From the NCBI RefSeq assembly GCF_032362555.1, contig NC_083523.1:6857501-6921500 (forward strand): DNA of 64,000 nt. The letters are read 5' to 3'. The translations under genes were made by a program, and so were the position numbers. Under the pieces are notes generated by a model that did no database searches, was not told where the DNA came from, and worked only from the letters and a program-made list of their open reading frames with translations. Shown in pieces: positions 57,113 through 64,000 of this stretch. The number at the start of each line of letters is the position of its first letter. Within the stretch, counting starts at the first letter, position 1. The stretch is from Amyelois transitella. Lineage: Eukaryota > Arthropoda > Insecta > Lepidoptera > Pyralidae.

Positions 57113-60100
57113 ATGATTCCGATATTTTGTTTTATGCTTTTTGTTGGTAAGTGTACGTGTTTAATTATAGATCAAGTGTTCATCAGAATGGTTTTTTATT
57201 GCTAAAATTAAAGATAAGAAAATAAAGTGTGCAATTTTCTTTGCTAATAAGTAATTAATCATCTGTATGTATAAATAAGAGGAAAAGGTGACTGACTTAT
57301 TTATCATATCACAGTCGTAACCACTGAATGGATTTTGCCGGAAAATACCTATCAAAATAAAAATGTTATTGATGTATCTACCAACCTACTTAGCGGCTTG
57401 GTGTAAAAACCTGACTTACTCACAAGGATCGTGGTCAGAAGCGGACTCCGGGCTCCTCTCAAGAGAGATGAGAATCAAACCAGGAGGATAATTTAGGTAC
57501 AATGGCAATGATGTAAGCGACATATTTTTTTGGAAATACCCATGGGAGTAAACCCCGGAGGAAAAGTTAGTCACTTATGTAATAAGTAATTTATGATATT
57601 TTTTGTTTACTTTCTGCCTTTTACCTCGGGTCTGAGATTTTTGTTGATCTGAATATTTTTTGCCGTGTGGTTCCCGGCACCAATAAAAAAAAAGAATAGG
57701 ACCACTCCATCTCTTTCCCATGGATGTCGTAAAAGACGACTAAGGGATAGGCTTACAAACTTGGGATTCTGTTTTAGGCGACAAGCTAGCAACCTGTCAC
57801 TATTTGAATCTCAATTCTATCATTAAGCCAAATTGCTGAGCTTGGCCTTTCGGTCTTTTCAAGACTGTTGGCTCTGTCTACCCCGTAAGGGATATAGACG
57901 TGATGATATGTATGTATGCTGAATATTTTTTTTAATATTTATCTTTTATAGTTACAAATATATATATATATATTTTTTGGTTTATAGTACATTAACTTAT
58001 CATGACTGGATTCCTTACACGTCCTGAAGACAGCCAAGTCTCGTAACGACTGAAACGCGTAATGATGGAATTGAGATTTAAATAGGGACAGGTTGCTAGC
58101 CCATCGCCTAAAAGAAGAATCCAAGTTCATTAGCTTTGCCCTTAATAAACTTGTACAATCTTCAGGGAAGAGAATCAACTGGCATACAATATTTAGGTAT
58201 TTTTTGGTTGAAGTTTCGCTCCCTCTTTCGTTGTCGTTTGTCGCAAATTCTGTGCGTACAGTTCTTTTTTATCCGGGTAGAAAAGGCCCTTCGATCGTCG
58301 ATCATGCAGCCCGTTCGTTCAGCTTGTGCTTATAATAAATAAGTGAATAAATTATAGTAAATAAACAAAATGATAGATAGGTACCTACCTACTATCAAGA
58401 GGTCAATGAAGGTTAACTGAGAGGCGATGATAAGGTATAAAATAAATCGTTACTTATGAATTAGAAATCACCTTGACGTATAAATTTTGATGTTAAAATT
58501 AGGGTGATCTGTTTATCCAGAAGAATTATACAATCCGATCCACAAAATGCAACAAGCCTGTCCTGTGCCAACCAATATTAATGACCACAAATAGAGCGTT
58601 AATAAATAAGCTTACGATATCAGAACCACATAAGTAAGTAGATACCTACACGATCGAAATCTTTATCTTCTCATCTAACGTATTCCCAGTTACGCGGTAA
58701 CACTCTTCACCGCATGATGGGGTCCGCTTTCCTACACTTTGGTCTAAACGACTTTTCAGTTCCGTTGCCACGTCCAATTCCTTGGACAAAATCACCGGTA
58801 ACATAAACAGCTACTAGCACTCTTCTAAATATATACCTATAATATTCAAGAGATTTGAAATTTGGCATGAAGTTTCCGTTTCCGAAGTTTTTATGAGCTC
58901 TAAGAGTACTAAGAAAGGAATTCCCTTAACTCCCGCGGGAACGTAGTTGTGGGCTTATTCTACTGTGAAATAAATCTTTATTTACTTCTTGTTCCAGTAC
59001 CCCACACCCTCGGCTCAGCAGTTCCAGCTATCAACCAGCAACTTCTGGAAGATGTCTTCGGCGCCCCGGGCACCACCTACGAAGCAGCTGCCTCCAACAT
59101 TCAGCAGGTGGCAGCTGTGAAGCCCAGCAATGACACCCTGGTGGATCTGGACTACTGGGACAACCCCAGCATCGACTTGTATACCCCTGCTGCAGCGGAT
59201 TATGATAAATTTGACTGGACACTTACTAAGGTTTTGAAATCTTCAAATTTTATTTAGCAATCCATACACTGCGTCAAAGCGGTCCCTCTGTCTCTCCAGA
59301 TATCACTTTCCATCAACTTCTATGTCCCTTCAAATCATTCTTTCTTCGCCAGTCAAATCTAGACGGCTTGATACAGTTAATCTATCTCTTTGATGAAATG
59401 AAGAGCTGTCCTGCAAAGACCTTTAGCATCTTAGCCAAAATTAAGGCAGTTTGGCAGTCTTTTCTTGTAAATGCACTGCCTAAATCGCATTGCAATATAG
59501 GTATTTGGGTAATTATTCCATCTCAGAAAAGATTGGGAACTCATTACTTCGAATGCAGCATATTAAAGTGTAACGTTCAAAGATATCGGCACAAAACAAA
59601 TAAGACAGCTTTGCTTTGTGGAGCGACATCTTAAAGTTATAACGTCAAAAACCCGTTCTCTTAACGGCTAGGGCTTAAAATTTTGTCTTACCGTCTTGAC
59701 ACGAGTAACTCGTTTTATATTTGTTTTGTATGGTTTCCCTATAAAGTATCGGTTACGGACCGTATAATTCAAGATATACTGTATGTTTTCGTGCTTTGGT
59801 TTCGAGAATTGCGCGAGGCATACGCCCGTGTCAATTTTTTTAAATAAAAGTAGTCGATTTTACTTCTGTTAGGTTTAGACTTCTGATGCCAAATTTCATC
59901 TAAATTGGTTTAGTATTTTATTGGTTTATTACAAACACCCGTATCTCGTTCCGGGTAGACAGAACGAATGATTGAGTCGAAGCCGCTTTATAGCCTTTCG
60001 ATTATAAGAAGAATCCCAAGTTTTAAGACTTGTTCTTGTCAGTAAAAATACTCGTACAAAATTATCTCTTTATATTCTGAAAGCATATCAAGTAAAATCG

Positions 60101-63100
60101 TACTTTATATTCCAGCGCGTGGCAACATCATCAGACAAAAACTTCCTCCTGTCTCCCCTGGGTTTGAAGTTGGCTTTGGCGATCCTGACTGAGGCTGCCA
60201 CCAGCCTTACGCAGTCCGAGCTGGTCTCCGCTCTAGGATTTGACCCTGACAGAAAGGTCGTGAGGAGGAAATTCGCCAATATCGTCGAGTCTCTGCAGGT
60301 ATGCTCAGTTCTTCCTCTTAGTGTAAACCTCGGTTATATTCTGACCTCTCTGGAGAGGAACCCGGGTGCGCCTTTTGACTATGATCCCGGATTGGTAAGT
60401 CAGGCTTTTACACGACGAAGATACCTACAGTAACGCGTATCACGTATCTTACATTACCTATACCTACGGTTAGTATAATTTATGCTATTACTCGTATAAA
60501 TATAAAATATTATTATTATCTAGCCATGCTCGGTACAGGACAAGAGTACAAAACGTCATCGCGAAAATGTTATAATTTTGTGCTAATGCTAATGCCTACT
60601 TTTATAGGTATTTCTTTTAATCGAAACTTTTTGTTAACGAACAAACAATTCTAATTCCTTCTTTCCAGGCATTGCAAAAATTGTTGCGCTAATGTTGATT
60701 ATTTTGGGGAAATTTTATTATTACGAAACCTTTTGTCATCATCACGATGATCATAGGGTAACATAACATTATTGCACTTCACTCATGCATGCACACAATA
60801 GAAAGAAACGGTCACTGAACTTTTGTGGTTTTGCCATTTTGCGATGCGTTTAGAAAGTTATTGCCGTAACAGTGTAAAATCTATATCCTAATCCTAATCA
60901 CATAAAAGAAAATACATACATATATCAAGTCCGTATCCCTTAAAGGGTCGACAGTCTCGGGAAGACTGAAAAGTCAGTTAGTCTCAATTTAATTTAGGGA
61001 TTGTCCGTTTTATACCGGGTTTAAAAGATTGTAGTTGATATAACTGATTATAAACTTTCGCGTTGAATACCTGTGCGCGTTTAATAAATGTGTAATTTTT
61101 TTTTTAAATTAATACTGTTCTGTTTATTTTCCTAATAGGTAATAAACATTATAATATATAAATAGTACAGCAAAAATATTATCTTGAATATACTATGATG
61201 AGATATGATCCACAGTAAGCAGAGTTTTTTGTCCATTGTTTTTTATTCCGCCCGTTTGTTCAACTTCGATTTACTAGGCGATGTTCAGTAAGTAACGATA
61301 TGACTATATGCCGATATTATTACGAAGTCTGATAGTGATGACAAGACAACGTAATTAAATACTAACCAGTTTAAAAGACAATTATACTACTATAGTGACG
61401 TCAACACTAGCTGTTAATAGTTATCATAATTGTATGTCTGCTTAGCTAGTCAATTATCAGGAAAATACATTGCAAGGATACAAAACCTAGCAACATATTA
61501 TTTAAGATATGTATAATTAAATCTGCTGTAGGTAAATCTATATGAGTAACGACTACCAATAATTATTTATGTATTCTTGTAATACCTGCCTATCTGCTTT
61601 TTTGTCGTCCATACATTAGTCATGTCTATATCCCTTGCGGGGTAGACAGGGCCAACAGTTTTGAAAAGACTGAAAGGCCACGTTCAGTTGTATGATGTAA
61701 TTGAGAGATTAAAATAGTGACAGGTTATTAGCCCATAGCCTAAAGATGAATCTCAAGTTCATAAGCCTTTCCCTAAGTCGCGTTTTACGACATCCATGGG
61801 AAAGATATGGAGTGGTTCAATTCTAAAGTTCCGGAAAGCACAAGGCACTTATTGTCGTACCTCTTCAAAAATGAATGTTGAAACAATACATTAGCAAGAA
61901 ATATAACATTTTAAATGCACAATGTGTTTTGTGGCACATCATGTCTAATCCAAAGTTCATATTTTTTAGTTTGTATTCTAATTTGATTTATCAAATTCAA
62001 TAATTATTCACACTTCAAACACAAGTATTTATACTTGAATGGAGATCCCAATCTCCAATATTTTTTCAATGGGTGGTTATGTCGAATGATTTCTTTCAGA
62101 CAACCAAGTACTTAGGTAAAAAAGTCGTTGCCTATAAACATATAAACAGGTTACGTAGTCTCTTAGAAACGACACGTTATAAAATACTCTATTATTTTCC
62201 CAGAAAAAATCCCCACACTACATTCTCAACCTGGGAAGCAGAATTTACATCGAGAATACAGCCATTACAAGGCAGAAGTTTGCAGGCATCGCTCAGGAGT
62301 TCTACAAGACTGAACTGACAAAAGTCAACTTTACGGAGCCCACGGTGGCTGCAAAAGACATCAATAGTTGGGTGGCTGCTATCACTGAAGGGAGAATCAA
62401 TAGCTTGGTTGATCCAGGTATGGTCATTGCTGCAAAGTCATTCAATGCTATTGTAACTTTATTGCCGTGTGGTTCCTGGCACCAATAGACAAATAGGACC
62501 ACTCCATCTCTCTGCCATGGATGTCGTAAGAGGCGAGTAAGGGGTAGGCTTATAAACTTGTGATTCTTCTTTAAGGTGGTTCATTAGGTTTATCTCAATT
62601 CTATCTTAAATAGCTGAATGTGGCCTATCAGTCTTTACAAGACTGTTGGCTCAGTCGACCCCGCAAGGAATATAGACGTGATTATATGTATGTATGTATG
62701 GAACTTTTTTACATATAACAAAATATATAAGAACACATACGAAGATAAAATATTGCAATGGCTGACTTATCCCATGAAGAGATCTCTTCCAGTCAATCGG
62801 CATACAATAATAATTATATGATAAATGCAATGATCAATATATTGGAACATCGTTTTAGTTAATTGTTATTTTCATTATCAAACATGTGAATAACATAGAC
62901 ATACTTAAATTTTAATTGTTTACTTCCAGATGACGTCGCCGGCGCAGTGGTCTTGATCCTCAACACCATATTCTTCAAAGGCAGTTGGCGGCACCAGTTT
63001 GCGCCAAATGCGACTAAACCAGGCACCTTTTATTTGACCCCTCGGGAACAAAAGCAAGTCCAGATGATGAACGTAAAAGACCAGTTCTACTACGCCGAGT

Positions 63101-64000
63101 CTGCTAAATATGACGCGAAGATCTTGAGAATGCCATATCTGGTAAGATGCTGCATGTTGAATTAATGTTGCGTAATTTTTGCAAAATTTTTGACGGTGTA
63201 TATAAAATACAAAAGTTTGTACACGCAATTACCTTTATAAGTTTAAATACTTAAGCTGTTCTCGCCTTTTCGTTATTTTTATTAGATAAAATTTTGATCT
63301 CATACACACTGTTATGGGAAGCGTAATAGTCGTTGTTTTTCTTATTGCTTCGTGGATGGTTTTTCATTTTTTATAGTATAGAATAAGTATAGGTTGCTAA
63401 AGTTGAGCGACACTCGCTATAAAGTGGCCTTATCAAATCATTTAGCCAAGGACCTCGGGCTTTTTATCAAATCGCCTCTAATAATGCATCTTGAAATACA
63501 CACACATGACAATGATGTTGACCATTCCACGGCGTCCAATTTAATTATACTTTCGATTTTCCAGGGTAAGAAATTCGCTATGTACATCATAGTGCCAAAC
63601 TCTTTGACGGGCCTGCCTCGTGTGCTGAATGAGCTGAACGACTTAAGACCAGAGTTGAACTATCTTCAGGAGAGGACGGTGGAAGTAACATTACCGAAGT
63701 TTACGTTCGAATACACATCTGTACTTGACGGGGTCTTGAAAGAGGTAAAGATTTGAATGAGGCTAAATAATAGGCGTATAAAAAGTAGCTGTACTCTTGA
63801 AAGTGAATGATGAAGCTATAATTGAAGTCTTATTACCTATGTTGGGTAGAATCTTAAATATGGACTTGATAAGAGAAATACAATTATAAAATTTTCTCTC
63901 TGTGTTAAGATTATAAGGAAATGGATAAATTAACAATTAACAATTTTGAATAAAAAAATATTATGTTCTTTTTTAGCTCGGAGTGAGACAAGCATTTGAA
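57113..64000 (+). CDS. Secreted serpin with N-terminal extension (partial, leaves window on the right)
   Basis: Serpins trap serine proteases; insect ones often curb melanisation and Toll cascades in haemolymph. Seven exons join in phase: 57113-57146, 58998-59230, 60116-60298, 62204-62417, 62930-63141, 63565-63744 and 63977-64000, giving 360 residues so far. A signal peptide (MIPIFCFMLFVGVPH) spans exons 1-2. An extension of about 65 residues follows, with YWDNPSIDLYTPA, and then the serpin fold: NFLLSPLGLKLALAILTEAA, LNLGSRIYIEN, INSWV, LILNTIFFKGSWRHQF, MPYL and YIIVPN. The reactive-centre loop is beyond the right edge, so the target protease and inhibitory status cannot be judged. The seventh exon starts LGVRQAFE. 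Confidence 0.93.
57660..57920 (+). repeat. Element A, complete-looking copy in serpin intron 1
   Basis: It runs from gccgtgtggttcccggcacc to gatatagacgtgatgatatg with a TATG tail. It is one of the least diverged copies. Confidence 0.87.
58060..58145 (-). repeat. Element A fragment
   Basis: The central part can be read (gatggaattgagatttaaat). Confidence 0.6.
58150..58370 (+). other. Complex unassigned block in serpin intron 1
   Basis: Bases 58200-58340 (ctttcgttgtcgtttgtcgc, cccgttcgttcagcttgtgc) differ in composition from their surroundings and end in aataaataagtgaataaatt. It may be a fragment of a mobile element; there is not enough to name one. Confidence 0.3.
58845..58950 (+). repeat. 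Dispersed repeat fragment (gaaatttggcatgaag family)
   Basis: It is related to 20480-20640 by gaaatttggcatgaag and the cccgcggga word, and ends 48 bases before serpin exon 2. Confidence 0.55.
59940..60035 (-). repeat. Element A, decayed fragment
   Basis: Weak traces remain (gggtagacagaacgaatgat, agaagaatcccaag). Confidence 0.45.
60299..62203 (+). other. Serpin intron 3
   Basis: This long intron is mostly AT-rich with element A pieces at about 60915-61000 and 61610-61850. No other exon is evident. Confidence 0.5.
61610..61850 (-). repeat. Element A, near-complete copy
   Basis: It runs from catgtctatatcccttgcgg to gttccggaaagcacaaggca. Confidence 0.83.
62460..62700 (+). repeat. Element A, near-complete copy in serpin intron 4
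   Basis: It starts 43 bases after exon 4 with ttgccgtgtggttcctggca and ends in (TATG)n. Confidence 0.85.

Noticed and set aside
58200-58370. Possible LTR fragment
   Set aside because: There is only a vague resemblance and no partner repeat or internal genes, so no retrovirus-like element is called.
1-64000. CRISPR arrays, operons and bacterial-type signals
   Set aside because: None were seen, and the gene structures are animal.

Overview
The window looks like nuclear DNA from a moth or butterfly (Lepidoptera). It is AT-rich, its genes have short exons and GT-AG introns, and it is full of interspersed repeats of lepidopteran type. The conserved proteins are animal, but no species can be named. 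Gene models were assembled by eye from splice sites, reading phase and remembered family sequences; nothing was searched.

From left to right: the N-terminal part of HEATR5B (minus, runs off the left edge, 173-4064); CNOT9/Rcd-1 as one uninterrupted exon (plus, 5838-6731); a messy stretch with orphan exon-like pieces and a duplicated fragment of golgin-84 (8.2-9.5 kb); an unrecognised cysteine-containing ORF (minus, 9854-10663); a nearly whole two-ORF LINE (minus, about 12.75-17.64 kb); CHAC2, a glutathione-degrading cyclotransferase (plus, 18660-19897); an unrecognised disordered protein (minus, 22778-24097) whose mRNA end meets that of CHAC2; 6 kb of gene-poor DNA; RALBP1/Rlip (minus, 11 coding exons, 30282-43918); golgin-84/GOLGA5 (plus, 8 coding exons, 44921-51119), divergent from RALBP1; a decayed pogo/Tigger-type transposase end (plus, 53.1-54.0 kb); and the first seven coding exons of a secreted serpin (plus, 57113 to the right edge).

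The host genes are mostly housekeeping and cover separate jobs: AP-1/endosome traffic (HEATR5B), mRNA deadenylation (CNOT9), glutathione turnover (CHAC2), Ral/Rho signalling and endocytosis (RALBP1), Golgi tethering (golgin-84) and protease inhibition (serpin). I see no operon-like or functional cluster. HEATR5B/CNOT9 and RALBP1/golgin-84 are divergent pairs that may share promoters.

The repeats carry the most unusual signals. Element A is a SINE-like repeat of about 270-310 bp with 10-12 bp target-site duplications and a tail of TATG units; about 28 whole or partial copies are visible. Its last bases resemble the 3' end of element B, which encodes the end of a non-LTR retrotransposon ORF, so A and B look like a SINE with its partner LINE. 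A tRNA-headed SINE, a 210-bp Helitron with correct ends, a 114-bp minisatellite and several near-perfect hairpins are also present. Strand of A, B and the tRNA SINE is given by their sense direction (tail last). I found no CRISPR array, rRNA gene, functional tRNA gene, or clear retrovirus-like element. I did not find a wholly new multi-gene system.
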